Assembly: GCF_000981225.1 (NCBI RefSeq) | Contig: NZ_LAJC01000001.1 | Span: forward strand, 124,001-188,000 | Reading direction: 5' to 3' | Origin: Allosalinactinospora lopnorensis | Lineage (GTDB): Bacteria > Actinomycetota > Actinomycetes > Streptosporangiales > Streptosporangiaceae | Length of the DNA stretch: 64,000 bases | Shown here: positions 49,580 to 63,917 of the stretch, piece by piece | Layout: each line of letters begins with the position of its first letter | Position numbering within the stretch: position 1 is the first letter of the stretch | The notes under the pieces: model-generated | Seen by the model: the letters and a program-made list of their open reading frames with translations, nothing else | What the model was told of the DNA's origin: nothing | Database searches by the model: none | Made by a program: the position numbers and the translations under genes

Positions 49580-52285
49580 CTACAGCGGTATCCCCGCTTC
49601 GCCCCCCACCAGCGCCTCCACGCCCTCGGCGATCATGGGCCGCGCCACCAGGAAGCCCTGGCCGTGGCCGCACCCCATCGAGCGCAACTGCTCCAATTGC
49701 TCCGGGCTCTCGATCCCTTCGGCGATGACCTGCATGCCGAGGTCCTGGCCCAGCCGGATGATCGTATGGGTAAGCAGCGTGACGGTGCCGTCGGATCCCA
49801 GATCCCGGACGAACGAGGGATCGATCTTGATCGCATCGACCCGGAGCTCCCGCAGATGCGCCAGCGACGCGTACCCCATCCCGAAGTCGTCGATGGCCAG
49901 GCGCACCCCCAGCTGGCGCAGCTCGGACAGCCGCTCGACGGCCTCCCCCGGGTTCTCCAGCAGGACCTCTTCGTCGACCTCCATGGTCAGGACCTCGGCC
50001 GGCAGCCCGCTCTCGGCGAGCACCCCGGCCACCGTTTCGACGAACCGCGGCGACAGGATCTGCTTGACCGACAGGTTCACCGACAGCCCGATGTCCCACT
50101 CCGAAGCGCGCCACAGCGCGACCTTCTCGCAGGCCTCGCGCAGGATCCACTCCCCCAGCGGAGCGATCAGGCCCGACTCCTCGGCCGGCCCGATGAACTC
50201 GCTCGGGGGGACCAGTTCGTCGCCGTGCTGCCAGCGCACGAGCGCCTCCACGGCGGTGACCCGCGAACTCGCCAGGTCCACCACGGGCTGGTACTCGAGC
50301 ACGAACTCGCGGTCGGCCAGGGCCTGGCGCAGCTCGGTCTGGAGTTCCAGCCGCGACACCACCTTGGCGTGCATGTGGGCGGCATAGATCTCCAGCCGCC
50401 CGGCACCGCCGTGCTCCTTGGCCCGGGCCATGGCCATGTCGGCGTTGCGCAGCAGCTCGCCGCTGTCCATCCCCTGCTCGGCGAACGCCACGCCGGCGCT
50501 CGCGGTGAGCACGACCTCGCGGTCGGCCACCTGGAACGGCTCGGCGCTGACGACCCTGGACAGCCGCTCGGCCTGGTCCACCACCTGCTGGGCGTGGGCG
50601 CTCTCCTCTATCAGCACCGCGAACTCGTCCCCGCCCCAGCGCGCGAGGGTGACGCCGGAGCCGGCGGTGCCCCGGAGCCGGCGGGCGGCCTGGGCCAGCA
50701 GGTAGTCGCCGAAGGTGTGCCCGGCGGAGTCGTTGACGGCGGTGAAACCGTCGAGGTCCAGGAAGATCGCGGCGACCTCTCCCGGCGCCTCGCCCGCACG
50801 CTCGCGGCGGGTGAGCACCTCGCGGGTGCGCTCCTCCAGGTAGGCGCGGTTGGGCAGGCCCGTGATGCCGTCGTGGAACGTCAGGTGGTTGACCTGGTCC
50901 TCCAGTGCCACCTGAGCGCTGATGTCGCGCGTGGTCACCAGCAGCCGATCGGGTTCACCCGGCTGCTCGTACAGCGAGGCCGTGGTCTCGATGTGCCGCC
51001 ACGTGCCGTCGCCCGCGCGGATCCGCACCCGCAGGTGGATCCCCTCGTTGGCGCCCCGGTTGAAGGCGGACATCGCCGCGCCCACATCGGGCAGATCCTC
51101 GGGGTGGATCATCGAGGTGACCGGCTCGGCGAGGATGTCGTCCAGCCGGTACCCGAACGTCTCGGCCGCGCCGGGACTGATGTAGAAGATCCTGCCGTCG
51201 AAGTCCAGGATCAGGATGACGTCCCCGCTGTTGCGGGCGAGTTCGTGGAAATGGCGCTCGCGTGTGAGGACCATGCGCGTCAGGGTCGCGTTCTCCTCCA
51301 GCAAGCCGATCAGCCGCACCACGAGCACCACCACCGCCGAGCCCGCCGCCAACGGCAGTACCGGCGCCACCTGTTCCAGGCGCAGCGCCGCGACGGTGAG
51401 GATGACCGTGGCGACGCACAGCGCGCCCGCCGCGGCGATCTCGGGGGCGAAGCGGTACAGGCCGCGGCCGGTGATCCGGCGCGGCTCGGCCCCGGCACGC
51501 TCCCGGATCAACCAGGGAAGGCTGCCCAGCAGGGCGAACCCGAGCAGCCGGACCGGGTACTCGATGCCTCCGGCGAGGGCGGCTCCGGTCAGACGGGTGA
51601 CCGCCCCGATGAGGTCCGCACCGCAGATGATGACGAAAGCGCCGATCGCGATCAGCACCGCGCGCCGCGTGCTGTGCGGGGAGGTGAACACCAGGGGTGC
51701 CAGCAGGCACAGCACCGCGATGTCGGCGACCGGGTAGACCAGCGCGAACCCGAGAAGGCCCGCGCTCTCCTCCAGTTCGCTGTAGAGCGGGGCGAACACC
51801 AGCAGCCACACGACGGAGAACAAGGCGGCCGCGCAGACGTAGCTGTCGGTCAGGTGCCGCAGTGCCGGGCGCAGCCCGCTCGGCAGCGGGGCGAAGCGGG
51901 TGAACCCGATGACGAACAGCGGCAGCGCGATGAGCGCGAACAGGTCGCCGAACGTCAGCGACAGAGCGGCGCTGGCACTGAGCAGGCCCGTGACCGAATA
52001 GATGATGGCGCCCGCGCACCAGGCGAGCGCGGAGAAGCCGAGATAGCGGAGCGCGCTGGCGGTGTCGGCGCCGGCGGCGTCGGCGTCCGGATCCTCGGCC
52101 GTCTCGGCGCGGTGGCGGGCCGCGTACAGCAGCGACACGGCCGCCGCTCCCGCGGCCAGGGCCACGGGCCAGCTACCGAGCCATGTGGTGAGCGATATCC
52201 CGCCGGCGTCGACCATCGTCCCCGATGCGTAGACCAGGGTGAGCAGCAGGATACCGCCGAGCCACCTGCGGGTGCCGCTCTTCAT
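49580..52285 (-). CDS. membrane PAS-GGDEF-EAL protein (cyclic di-GMP turnover)
   Basis: This 901-residue protein has about ten N-terminal membrane helices (residues 5-330), then a PAS domain (about 345-460: HFHELARNSGDVILILDFDGRIFYISPGAAETFGY). A GGDEF domain with intact WGGDEF follows, then an EAL domain (AVEALVRWQHGDEL, SVNLSVKQIL, IDDFGMGYASLAHLREL, AEGIESPEQ) with the key metal-binding segments present. It could both make and degrade cyclic di-GMP. ATG 52285 precedes the first hydrophobic segment; the frame upstream is shadow-like. It stands between the ilvB leader and gatB with no clear operon partner. Confidence 0.9.
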   Translation of the reverse strand: MKSGTRRWLGGILLLTLVYASGTMVDAGGISLTTWLGSWPVALAAGAAAVSLLYAARHRAETAEDPDADAAGADTASALRYLGFSALAWCAGAIIYSVTGLLSASAALSLTFGDLFALIALPLFVIGFTRFAPLPSGLRPALRHLTDSYVCAAALFSVVWLLVFAPLYSELEESAGLLGFALVYPVADIAVLCLLAPLVFTSPHSTRRAVLIAIGAFVIICGADLIGAVTRLTGAALAGGIEYPVRLLGFALLGSLPWLIRERAGAEPRRITGRGLYRFAPEIAAAGALCVATVILTVAALRLEQVAPVLPLAAGSAVVVLVVRLIGLLEENATLTRMVLTRERHFHELARNSGDVILILDFDGRIFYISPGAAETFGYRLDDILAEPVTSMIHPEDLPDVGAAMSAFNRGANEGIHLRVRIRAGDGTWRHIETTASLYEQPGEPDRLLVTTRDISAQVALEDQVNHLTFHDGITGLPNRAYLEERTREVLTRRERAGEAPGEVAAIFLDLDGFTAVNDSAGHTFGDYLLAQAARRLRGTAGSGVTLARWGGDEFAVLIEESAHAQQVVDQAERLSRVVSAEPFQVADREVVLTASAGVAFAEQGMDSGELLRNADMAMARAKEHGGAGRLEIYAAHMHAKVVSRLELQTELRQALADREFVLEYQPVVDLASSRVTAVEALVRWQHGDELVPPSEFIGPAEESGLIAPLGEWILREACEKVALWRASEWDIGLSVNLSVKQILSPRFVETVAGVLAESGLPAEVLTMEVDEEVLLENPGEAVERLSELRQLGVRLAIDDFGMGYASLAHLRELRVDAIKIDPSFVRDLGSDGTVTLLTHTIIRLGQDLGMQVIAEGIESPEQLEQLRSMGCGHGQGFLVARPMIAEGVEALVGGEAGIPL

Positions 52286-52619
52286 CGCGGCGCCCCGGGG
52301 TACGTGGTCCGGGCGAGGCGGGACGCATGCCTCCCCGCGACGGCCGTGAACATGGGCACCCTTCCGGTTAGTGGCAGTCTGTCGTACGGACCCCTGCGGG
52401 AGATCTCGGAATCCGCGGAACAACGCCCGGACACTGGTTCACCCCCCGCGGGTTCGCCATCGCGCCCGGAACCGCCCGCCACCCCCTCGACCGCCGATCG
52501 CCGCAGCGCACCCGAATCCTGCGTGACCAGGCTATTGATCCAATGTCACGCTCAGATAGAGGCCCGGCAGAGACAAGGCGACAACACGGTCACACTCCGT
52601 GTTCGCTGCCTTTCCCGGG
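52286..52619. other. intergenic stretch, no gene seen
   Basis: The 334 bases between the gatB stop and the GGDEF-EAL start show only Arg/Pro-rich shadow frames. The promoter of the GGDEF-EAL gene must lie here, but no clear -10/-35 pair is recognised. Confidence 0.45.
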
Positions 52620-54167
52620 TCATCCCGCGCCGAGCCGCTCAAGGATCAACTCGCGGGCACGGCCGGCGTCGGCCTGGCCACGGGTAGCCTTCATCACCGC
52701 TCCGACCAAGGCGCCCGCGGCGGCGACCTTGCCACTGCGGACCTTCTCTGCGGCATCGGGGTTGTCGGCGATGGCCGCGTCCACCGCGGCCCCCAAGGCG
52801 GAGTCGTCGCTGACGACCTTGAGGCCGCGGGCGTCCACGACTTCGTCGGGCGTCCCTTCGCCGTTGAGCACGCCGTCGACCACCTGGCGTGCCAGCTTGT
52901 TGGTGAGAGTGCCTTCGGCCACCAGCGCGATGATCCGGGCCACCTGCGCGGGGGTGATCGCCAGCGCGGACAGCGAGATCTCGGCCTCGGTGGAGCGGCG
53001 GGAGAGCTCGTTCAGCCACCACTTCCGGGCTTCGGCCGAGGGCGCGCCGGCGTCGACGGTCGCGGCGACCAGGTCGGTGGCCTCAGCGTTGACCAGGTCA
53101 CGCAGCTCCTCATCGGAGAGGCCCCACTCGGCCTGGAGCCGGGCCCGCTTGGCGGCGGGCGGCTCGGGCAGGGTCGCGCGCAGCTCCTCGATCCACTCGG
53201 CGCTCGGAGCGACCGGCACCAGGTCCGGGTCGGGGAAGTAGCGGTAGTCCTGCGCCTCCTCCTTGCTCCGCCCCGAGACCGTGGTTCCGCTGGCCTCCTG
53301 GAAGTGGCGCGTCTCCTGAACGACACGCTGCCCGGCGTCGAGGAGGCCGGCCTGCCGTTCCATCTCGTGGCGCACGGCCCGCTCGACCGAGCGGAGGGAG
53401 TTGACGTTCTTGGTCTCACTGCGGGTACCCCATTCGGTGCCGCCGCGCGGCATCAGGGACACGTTGACGTCGCAGCGCAGCGACCCCTCCTCCATGCGCA
53501 CATCGGAGATACCGAGGGAGCGGACGAGGTCGCGCAGTTCCCGGACGTAGGCGCGGGCCGCCTCCGGAGCGAACTCGCCCGTGTGCTCGATCGGCTTGGT
53601 GACGACTTCGAGCAGCGGGATGCCGGCCCGGTTGTAGTCGACGATGGAGTAGTCGGCGCCGTGGATGCGGCCGGTGGCCCCGCCGACATGCGAGGTCTTG
53701 CCGGTGTCCTCTTCCATGTGCACGCGTTCGATCCCCACCCGGAACTCACGGGGGCCGTCAGGGGTCTCGACCGCGACGTCGAGGTAGCCGTCGGTGCACA
53801 GCGGCTCGTCGTACTGCGAGATCTGGTAGTTCTTCGGCATGTCCGGATAGAAGTAGTTCTTCCGGGCGAATCGGCACCATGAGGCGATAGAGCAGTTCAG
53901 CATGAGGCCGAGCCGGATCGCGCTCTCCACCGCGGCGCCGTTGGCGACCGGGAGCGAACCGGGCAGCGCCAGGCAGACCGGGCAGACCTGGGTGTTGGGC
54001 TTGGCTCCGAACACAGTCGAGCAGGAGCAGAACATCTTCGAGGCGGTGCCCAGCTCGACGTGCGTCTCCAGCCCGAGCACGGGCTCGTACCTGCGTACAA
54101 CGTCGTCGTACGCAACCGGTGCCGGACCTCCGCTCGTGGCAGGGCTACTCGTTACCGCGCCAACCAT
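52620..54167 (-). CDS. gatB: aspartyl/glutamyl-tRNA(Asn/Gln) amidotransferase subunit B
   Basis: GatB binds the misacylated tRNA and activates Glu-tRNA-Gln for amidation. The 515-residue product has [13 protein letters not shown], then KMFCSCS...CPVCLALPG with the zinc cysteines, [44 protein letters not shown] and a C-terminal YqeY-like tail ([16 protein letters not shown]). ATG 54167 lacks a strong ribosome site. Usually gatB follows gatA directly; here a surface-protein gene on the other strand separates them, so gatB needs its own promoter. Confidence 0.96.
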   Translation of the reverse strand: MVGAVTSSPATSGGPAPVAYDDVVRRYEPVLGLETHVELGTASKMFCSCSTVFGAKPNTQVCPVCLALPGSLPVANGAAVESAIRLGLMLNCSIASWCRFARKNYFYPDMPKNYQISQYDEPLCTDGYLDVAVETPDGPREFRVGIERVHMEEDTGKTSHVGGATGRIHGADYSIVDYNRAGIPLLEVVTKPIEHTGEFAPEAARAYVRELRDLVRSLGISDVRMEEGSLRCDVNVSLMPRGGTEWGTRSETKNVNSLRSVERAVRHEMERQAGLLDAGQRVVQETRHFQEASGTTVSGRSKEEAQDYRYFPDPDLVPVAPSAEWIEELRATLPEPPAAKRARLQAEWGLSDEELRDLVNAEATDLVAATVDAGAPSAEARKWWLNELSRRSTEAEISLSALAITPAQVARIIALVAEGTLTNKLARQVVDGVLNGEGTPDEVVDARGLKVVSDDSALGAAVDAAIADNPDAAEKVRSGKVAAAGALVGAVMKATRGQADAGRARELILERLGAG

Positions 54168-54949
54168 CGCCACACAACCCGTTTCCGTATCCGAAAAGTC
54201 CCACTGTATGCACTGTATGCGCGTACCACCCGGCCAGCGGAACACATCCATCGTGACCGGCCGTGCCCTCTCCGCATGGACCGCAGCGGGCACTGCATGC
54301 AGCTTACCGATGCCTCGGGCGACGCGCGGCCATCCCGGGCGCGACCGCGGAGTCCGCCTCCCGTGGCCGGTCACTTTACCCCCGCACGGGGCTTCCGAGC
54401 GGTCCCCGTTCCCCTTCTCCCGCGGACTTCCGCGAAGCGGGAGACAGCGGCACCGAAGGCCGCACGCCGTGACCAGGCCGTGATGAGACCTCCTGTTTCC
54501 GCTGGTCATTCCTTAATTGCACCCAGAATCCCGTACCCCGGATCTGGTTTACCTGAGAACGGTAACGATCCGACATGAAATAAAGGGACTTTCGTCCCCC
54601 CGGAAAGATGAAGCGAACACGCAGGTCACGGCCTTCCGATAACAAGGGTCGAGAAACGGTCGTCAACATTCCACCGGAACGGTTGGAACCCTGGAATTGG
54701 AGCGCTAGTATCTGGCGGTGCGGTAGTCACCTTCTCGTCGCCGCGTCCCGATGCGCGCCAGCGACGATCGACGTATAGCGCCCTCACGGGCACGCTCAGT
54801 TCCCCCGTGGCCGATCACCGCACCGAGGCCCGGCGCGACGCAGGACGGAAAGGCGCGCGCCCCTTCTCGGCCGGCCACCCGCAATTCGCCCTTTGAGGTG
54901 GGCGAACGACACCATCCGGCTCCTTTTCGAGAACTAACCGGGAAAGAAC
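54168..54949. other. long intergenic region between gatB and the surface-protein gene
   Basis: About 780 bases hold no supported gene. Features seen are a 9-base tandem duplication CACTGTATG-CACTGTATG (near 54204-54221), a short hairpin GGGACTTTCGTCCC near 54584, and GGAACCC (54685) about 20 bases before TAGTATC. The last could be an ECF-type or ordinary promoter for the surface protein. Lower GC than the neighbourhood suggests regulatory or acquired DNA. Confidence 0.45.
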
Positions 54950-56157
54950 TTGAACAATACATCCCTCCCCCACCCCCCGAGACACCGCGTCCGTGGCCTG
55001 ACCGCGCTCGCCGGCACCACCGCCGCCCTTCTCGCCTTCGGCATGGCGGCCGGCCCGGCATTCGCCGAGGGCGCCAAAGGCACCTACGCCGGCAACGCCT
55101 CAACGGCCTGAAGCTCTCCACCAGCAAGGGGAACATCAAGGCCAACCTGTTCAACCTGAAGCTCGAGGACGACACGGTCCTGCAGACCTACTGCATCGAC
55201 TTCGAGACCGGCATCGTCAACGGGGCCGACTACCAGGAGGACTCCTGGTCGAACTACCCGGGCAAGGGCGACTTCGCCGAGCCGGCGAAGGTGCACTGGA
55301 TCCTGCAGAACTCCTACCCGAGTGTCGGCGCCGACGAGCTCGCCGAGGAGATCGGCGTCGACGGCCTCAACGACAAGGAGGCGATGAGCGGCACCCAGGC
55401 GGCGATCTGGCACTTCAGCAACGACGTCAGCCTTGAGGGCAGGAACCACGACAAGGTCGAGAAGGTCTACGACTACCTGGTCGAGAACGCCGAGGAACTG
55501 CCGCAGACCGGCGAGCCCGACAACTCGCTGCGGATCTCCCCCTCCTCCGCCGAAGGCGAGGCCGGCTCGACCATCGGCGAGTTCACCCTCGAAACCAGCG
55601 CCGACTCCGTCCCGCTGAACCTCGACGCGCCCGAGGGTGTCGAACTGGTCGACCTGGAGACCGGCGAGCCGGTCGAGAGTGCCGGCGACGGCGGCAAGTT
55701 CGGCGTGCAGGTTCCCGAGGACGCCGAACCGGGCGAGGCCACCGTCTCCGCCTCCGTCTCCACCAACGTGCACGCCGGCCTGCTGTTCAAGGGTGTCGAG
55801 GGCCAGGACCCGACGCAGACGCTGATCACCGCCAAGACCGGCGAGGCCACGGTGGAGAGCAGCGCCAAGGTCAGCTGGACCGAGGGCGTCCCCGAGAAGC
55901 CCGAGGAGCCCGGCGAGGAGAAGCCCGAGCCCGAACCGGAGCCGGAGCCGGAGCCGTCCGAGGAGCCGTCCCCGGAGTCGAGCGAGCCCGCCGACAAGAA
56001 GCCCGAGCCGGAGGAGGAAGAGGAGAAGGAGGGCGGCCTGCCCGTCACCGGCACCGCTCTCACCGGCCTGATCCTCGCGGCCGTCGCCGCTCTCGGTACC
56101 GGCGCCACCGCGATGTACCTGAGCCGTAAGCGCCGCAGCGCCACCTTGGAGGGCTAA
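54950..56157 (+). CDS. LPXTG-anchored thioester (TQXA) domain surface protein, frameshifted near the start
   Basis: A TTG start at 54950 gives a basic N-terminus and signal peptide (LTALAGTTAALLAFGMAAGPAFA). The frame then stops at NASTA. One added G at 55097 (AACGCC to AACGGCC) joins it to NGLNGLKL and the mature protein. That has a TQXA thioester domain (Cys in LQTYCIDFE, Gln in GTQAAIWHFS), a beta-rich middle, a long Glu/Pro repeat, and LPVTG with a membrane helix and RKRR tail for sortase anchoring. It should be covalently wall-linked and may bind surfaces by its thioester. Either sequence error or a true pseudogene. Confidence 0.82.
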
Positions 56158-56190
56158 GCGCCCCCAGCGGCTGAGGCCGCGGCTACGACG

Positions 56191-56224
56191 ACGCCCGCCG
56201 CCGTGACTCCACGGCGGCGGGCGT
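56191..56224. terminator. bidirectional terminator between surface protein and gatA
   Basis: ACGCCCGCCGCCGTG (56191-56205) and CACGGCGGCGGGCGT (56210-56224) are perfect 15-base arms around ACTC, followed on the plus strand by TCTCG. It lies 34 bases after one stop and 63 bases after the other. Confidence 0.7.
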
Positions 56225-56286
56225 TCTCGTGTGCCCGATCCCCCGCGCGGGGGAATCGCGGGCCGCGGTCGGGCCGACCGCGGCCC

Positions 56287-57789
56287 TCACACAGCGAAGG
56301 CGCTCCCGCTGAGCAGGTCCGAACCGTTCTGCCGGGCCAGGGCGGCCTCCACAGCGGCGCCGACACGGTAGGTGCGGTCGTCGGCCAGCGCCGGGGCCAT
56401 GATCTGCAGCCCCACCGGAAGCCCGTCCTCCGGCGCGAGCCCGCACGGCACCGAAAGGGCGGCGTTGCCGGCCAGGTTGCTCGGGATGGTGCACAGGTCG
56501 GCCAGGTACATCGCCATAGGGTCGTCGGCGCGCTCCCCGATGGGGAACGCCGTGGTGGGCGTGGTCGGCGAGACCAGGACGTCCACGCTGCCGAACGCGG
56601 CGTCGAAGTCGCGTTTGACGAGTGTGCGCACCTGCTGCGCCGAACCGTAGTAGGCGTCGTAGTAGCCGCTGGACAGCGCGTAGGTCCCCAGGATGATGCG
56701 GCGCTTGACCTCCGGGCCGAACCCCTCCGCCCGGGTCAGTGCCATGACCTCCTCGGCGCTGCGCGTACCGTCGTCGCCGACCCGCAGGCCGTAGCGCATG
56801 GCGTCGAAGCGCGCCAGGTTCGAGGAGCACTCGCTCGGCGCGATCAGGTAGTAGGCGGCCAGGGCGGCACCGAAGCTGGGACAGGACACCTCGGCCACCT
56901 TGGCGCCCAGTCCTTCCAGCAGTTCCACGGTCTCGTGGAAGCGCCGCAGCACCCCGGGCTGGTAGCCCTCGCCGTCGAGCTCCTTGACGACACCGACGCG
57001 CAGTCCTTCGATGTCGGCCCGCCGCGCCGCCTCGACCACCGGCGGGACCGGGGCGTCGACGGACGTGGAATCGCGCGGGTCGTGCCCGGAGAACGCCTCG
57101 TGCAGCATCGCGGCGTCCAGCACGTTGCGCGCGAAAGGCCCCGGCGTGTCCAGCGAGGAGGCGAACGCGATCAGGCCGTAGCGGGAGGAGCCCCCGTAGG
57201 TGGGCTTGGCCCCGACCAGGCCGCACACCGCCGCGGGCTGCCGGATCGATCCGCCGGTGTCGGTACCGGTGGCCAGCGGTGCCTCGTAGGCGGCGACGGC
57301 GGCGGAGGAGCCGCCGGAGGAGCCGCCGGGGATGCGGGAGAGGTCCCACGGGTTGCGCGTGGTCCCGTAGGCCGAGTTCTCCGTGGAGGACCCCATCGCG
57401 AACTCGTCCATGTTGGTCTTGCCGAGGATGACCAGCCCGGCCTCGCGCAGCCGGGTGGTGACCGTGGCGTCGTAGGGCGGACGCCACCCCTCCAGGATTT
57501 TCGACGCCGCCGTGGTGGGCATGTCCTTGGTGGTGAACACGTCCTTGTGGGCCACCGGGACACCCGCCAGCGGTCCCGGTTCCGCGCCCTCGGCCAGGCG
57601 CGCGTCGACCGCCCGGGCCTGCTCCAGCGCCGCCTCGCGGTCCACGTGCAGGAAGGCGTGCACCTCCCCGTCGACTTCGACGATCCGGTCCAGGTACGCC
57701 TCGGTGGCCGCGGCGGAGGTGGTCTCACCGGTGCGGATGGCCGCGCCGAGCTCGGAGGCGCTCATCCGGAGGAGTTCCGCCCCCATCAC
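56287..57789 (-). CDS. gatA: aspartyl/glutamyl-tRNA amidotransferase subunit A
   Basis: GatA is the amidase that releases ammonia from glutamine. The 500-residue product shows the amidase signature with the Ser-cisSer-Lys triad: Lys in [10 protein letters not shown], Ser in [58 protein letters not shown] and [15 protein letters not shown] also appear. Its GTG start at 57789 overlaps the gatC stop (ATG at 57786 is the alternative), so gatC-gatA are coupled. gatB is displaced by the divergent surface-protein gene. Confidence 0.97.
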   Translation of the reverse strand: MMGAELLRMSASELGAAIRTGETTSAAATEAYLDRIVEVDGEVHAFLHVDREAALEQARAVDARLAEGAEPGPLAGVPVAHKDVFTTKDMPTTAASKILEGWRPPYDATVTTRLREAGLVILGKTNMDEFAMGSSTENSAYGTTRNPWDLSRIPGGSSGGSSAAVAAYEAPLATGTDTGGSIRQPAAVCGLVGAKPTYGGSSRYGLIAFASSLDTPGPFARNVLDAAMLHEAFSGHDPRDSTSVDAPVPPVVEAARRADIEGLRVGVVKELDGEGYQPGVLRRFHETVELLEGLGAKVAEVSCPSFGAALAAYYLIAPSECSSNLARFDAMRYGLRVGDDGTRSAEEVMALTRAEGFGPEVKRRIILGTYALSSGYYDAYYGSAQQVRTLVKRDFDAAFGSVDVLVSPTTPTTAFPIGERADDPMAMYLADLCTIPSNLAGNAALSVPCGLAPEDGLPVGLQIMAPALADDRTYRVGAAVEAALARQNGSDLLSGSAFAV

Positions 57790-58085
57790 GCCTCCTCCCC
57801 CAGGATCCGCGGTACGCGGAACCGCTCGTCTTCCACCGCGGGCGCGCCCGCCAGCGCCTGGTCGGGGTCGAGGCCCGGACGGGCCTCATCCGGGCGGTAC
57901 ACATTGGTCAGCGGCAGAGCGTGCGAGCTCGGCGGGATATCGCCCTGGGCGACCTCCTGCACCTTGGCCACAGCAGAGATGATCACATCAAGCTGGGCGG
58001 CGAGCTGGTCCAGCTCGTCCTCGTGCAGCGCCAGCCGCGACAACCGGGCGAGGTGAGCGACCTCATCGCGGGTAATGGCGGACAT
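57786..58085 (-). CDS. gatC: aspartyl/glutamyl-tRNA amidotransferase subunit C
   Basis: GatC is the small belt-like subunit that joins GatA and GatB. The 99-residue product has [42 protein letters not shown] and a C-terminal segment [14 protein letters not shown] typical of the family. ATG 58085 was chosen over an in-frame start three codons upstream. It is the first gene of gatCA, with overlap into gatA. Together with gltX and tRNA-Gln in the same window it supports the transamidation route. Confidence 0.95.
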   Translation of the reverse strand: MSAITRDEVAHLARLSRLALHEDELDQLAAQLDVIISAVAKVQEVAQGDIPPSSHALPLTNVYRPDEARPGLDPDQALAGAPAVEDERFRVPRILGEEA

Positions 58086-58252
58086 GAATGGCAAACCGTT
58101 TCTTCGGTGGACTCGGACGTGTCCGAGCGTAGGAGCGGTGCCCCTCGCGCGCGGCCGGAACGGCCTCTGGAGCGCACGGCTCGGTCGGACTCGGACAGCT
58201 CAATCCTATGACCGCCCGGGGAGCGCGGGGAGCCCTGAGCCGACCGGCCCGG

Positions 58253-60303
58253 CTAAGCCGACCTCGTGTGCTCTTCCGCCGGCAGGGCTTTGTGCTTTCT
58301 GAGGCATTTGGTGGCCTCGGCCGCCTCCAGCGGAGGAGCGAAGTACCGCCCCTGGGCCGCGTAGCACCCCATGGAACGCACCGCCTCGGCCACCCGGGCG
58401 GTCTCCACGCCTTCGGCGACGGCGTGCATCCCGAGCGTGCCGACGAGATCGATGGCGGAACCCACGATCACCCGGCCGTCGGGGTCGTCGACGATCCGCT
58501 GGACGAAGGACTCGTCGACCTTGATCTCCTGCACCGGCAGGCCGTTCAGCCGCGCCAGGGTGAAGTAGCCGGTCCCGAAGTCGTCCAGGGCCAGGGACAC
58601 TCCAAGGTCGGCGAGGGCGAGGATCGTCGGCGTGATCGCGTCGGCGTCCGTCACCATCACGCGCTCGCTGATCTCCAGGCGCAGCACGCGGGCGGGCAGC
58701 CTGTGCCGGCGCAGACCGGCGGTAACGATGTCGGGCAGGGTGGGATCGAGCAGTTCGCGGGCCGAGAGGTTGACCGCCACCGGTGTTCGGAGGCCGTCGG
58801 CCCGCCAGCGCGCGACCTGCGACAGTGTCAGTTCCAGTACCTCGTGCGTGAAGTTGCGCATGAGGTAGGACTGCTCGACCAGCGGCACGAACTCCTCCGG
58901 CGGGAGCACACCGCGCTGGGGGTGCCGCCAGCGGACCAGCGCCTCCATACCCACCACCTGGTACTCATCCAGGTTGACCTTCGGCTGGTAGAACATCTCC
59001 AGCTCGCCCTCGACCAGCGCGCGGCGCAGGTCGCCGAACAGGCTGAGCCGGGCCGTGGAGTTGCGGTCCTTGTGCGGCGCGTAGAGGTCCACCCCCGACC
59101 GGCTCTCCTTGGCCACGTACATCGCGACGTCCGCGCGCTGCATGAGGAGCTCGAAGTCCGGGGCGTGGTTCGGGTAGAGCGCGATACCGATGCTGGCCTC
59201 CAGGTCGAAGTCCATGCCGTCGAGACGCATCGGCTCGGCCAGCGAGACCCGGAGGCGCGTGGCGACCTCGCGCGCCGAGACAGCGTCGCGCACCTGCGGC
59301 AGCAGCACGGCGAACTCGTCGCCGCCGAGCCGCGCCACCAGGTCGCCGGGCCGCACGCTGTGCGTGAGCCGGCGTGCGACGGTCTGCAGCAGGCGGTCGC
59401 CCGTGGGGTGCCCGAGGGTGTCGTTGACCTCCTTGAACCGGTCGAGGTCGAGGAGGAGCAGCCCCACACGGTGGTTGCGCTGCTGGGCTTCGCTGAGCGC
59501 CTCCTGGGTGCGCAGGATCAGCAGCTTGCGGTTGGCCAGTCCGGTGAGTTCGTCGTGGTTGACCTGGTACTCGCGCTTCACCGACAGTGTGGCGCTGATG
59601 TACAGCGCGGACAGCGGGAAGAAGAAGAGCGGCACCAGCCAGACCGAGTGTGTCATGGCGACCACGACCAGGGGCGCCAGGCTGAGCAGCACCCCGCTGA
59701 CGAACAGCCGCTGGCCGATGTCCTTGGTGAGCATGGAGCGCAGAGGGGCGCGCTCGTGCATGGCGACCGCGCATTCCACCAGGACCAGGTTGGTCAGGAA
59801 GTAGCCGCCCGCAGCGAGCGCCACCACGATGAGGTGCGCGCCTTCGGGGATCCACGGCGCGTCGGCGGTATCGGGGCCGAACAGCCGGATCACGGCGTCG
59901 GCCACGCCGAAGCTGAGGACGTACTGGGCTCCGTTGAACGCGGTCCGGTGCGCCGCGTGGCCGCGCGCGACACCGGCGATGACCGTGGCGATCACCTGGA
60001 TCAGCCCGGCCACGGGCAGGCCGTAGAAGATGATGAGCGCGAAGGAGAACGGCAGCGAGGTCGGGGACCCGTTATCGGTCGGCGCGGTCGGGGTGGCGAT
60101 GGGACGCAGCTCGCCGATGATCACCATGCCCAGCATGACCCAGATGAGCGGCTGCGCCGCGAGCAGTTGCAGGCGCTCGGAACCGAACCAGAACAGGGAG
60201 ACACCGAGAAGGACGCAGCCGGCCACTGTGTGCTCACGAGGTACAGCCACAGCGGCGTCCCGATCCGCGGGCCGACATCCCGGGTGTTGTTGGGGTCCAA
60301 CAT
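58253..60303 (-). CDS. membrane GGDEF-EAL protein, second copy (probable frameshift near the start)
   Basis: This protein has an N-terminal membrane region with about eight helices, then a GGDEF domain (HDELTGLANRKLL, LGGDEFAVLL). An EAL domain follows (GMEALVRWRHPQRG, AVNLSARELLDP, LALDDFGTGYFTLARLNGL, AEGVETARVAEAVRSMGC). Both active sites look intact. The natural N-terminus MLDPNNTRDVGPRIGTPLWL lies in another frame. One added base near 60230 (AGCACACAG to AGCACCACAG) joins it to TVAGCVLLGVSLFWF. Without that, translation could begin at the GTG there. It is not closely similar to the 49580-52285 protein in its membrane part, so the two are not recent duplicates. Confidence 0.88.
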
Positions 60304-60598
60304 ATGCGTCCTCGGGGTGATTCACGGAACGCGGCACCGGGCGGGCGGGTCCGTCGCGGTGCCGACGCTCCTCACGAGTGTTGTCTCGGCCGGGGCGGTC
60401 ACCCCTATGACCGTCACAGCCGTCGTCTGGAATGACGGGATGCACCCAGTACGCATTCAGCTTACGACGCTTCGTCACCAGGTGTCGCCGGACGAGGACT
60501 TTAGGTGAGGCGTACAGTACCTAGGCCAATCACCCGATTCGCTCCAGAATACTGCGACACGTAGCACATTGATCGCCCATTGTAGAGAGCGCCATATT

Positions 60599-63819
<3,221 letters not shown>

Positions 63820-63917
63820 GGTGCCCCAGGGTAGAGCACACCCGCCCGCAGCGGGGCCGGCGGCGCGTCACCGATGGCCCTGCGAGAGCGCCGCGCCCGG
63901 GGCGATCAGCGTCCCGG

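Noticed and set aside
49664-52687. Open frame of 1007 codons on the plus strand
   Set aside because: It is the antisense shadow of the PAS-GGDEF-EAL gene. It is rich in Arg, Gly, Pro and His, has no ribosome site or domain, and the minus strand has clear motifs.
54204-54221. Tandem 9-base repeat CACTGTATG
   Set aside because: Two copies only, with no flanking structure; most likely chance slippage.
54570-54610. Possible riboswitch-like hairpin GGGACTTTCGTCCC upstream of the surface protein
   Set aside because: Only one short hairpin is seen. It matches no riboswitch consensus I can recall, and it lies some 350 bases from the start codon.
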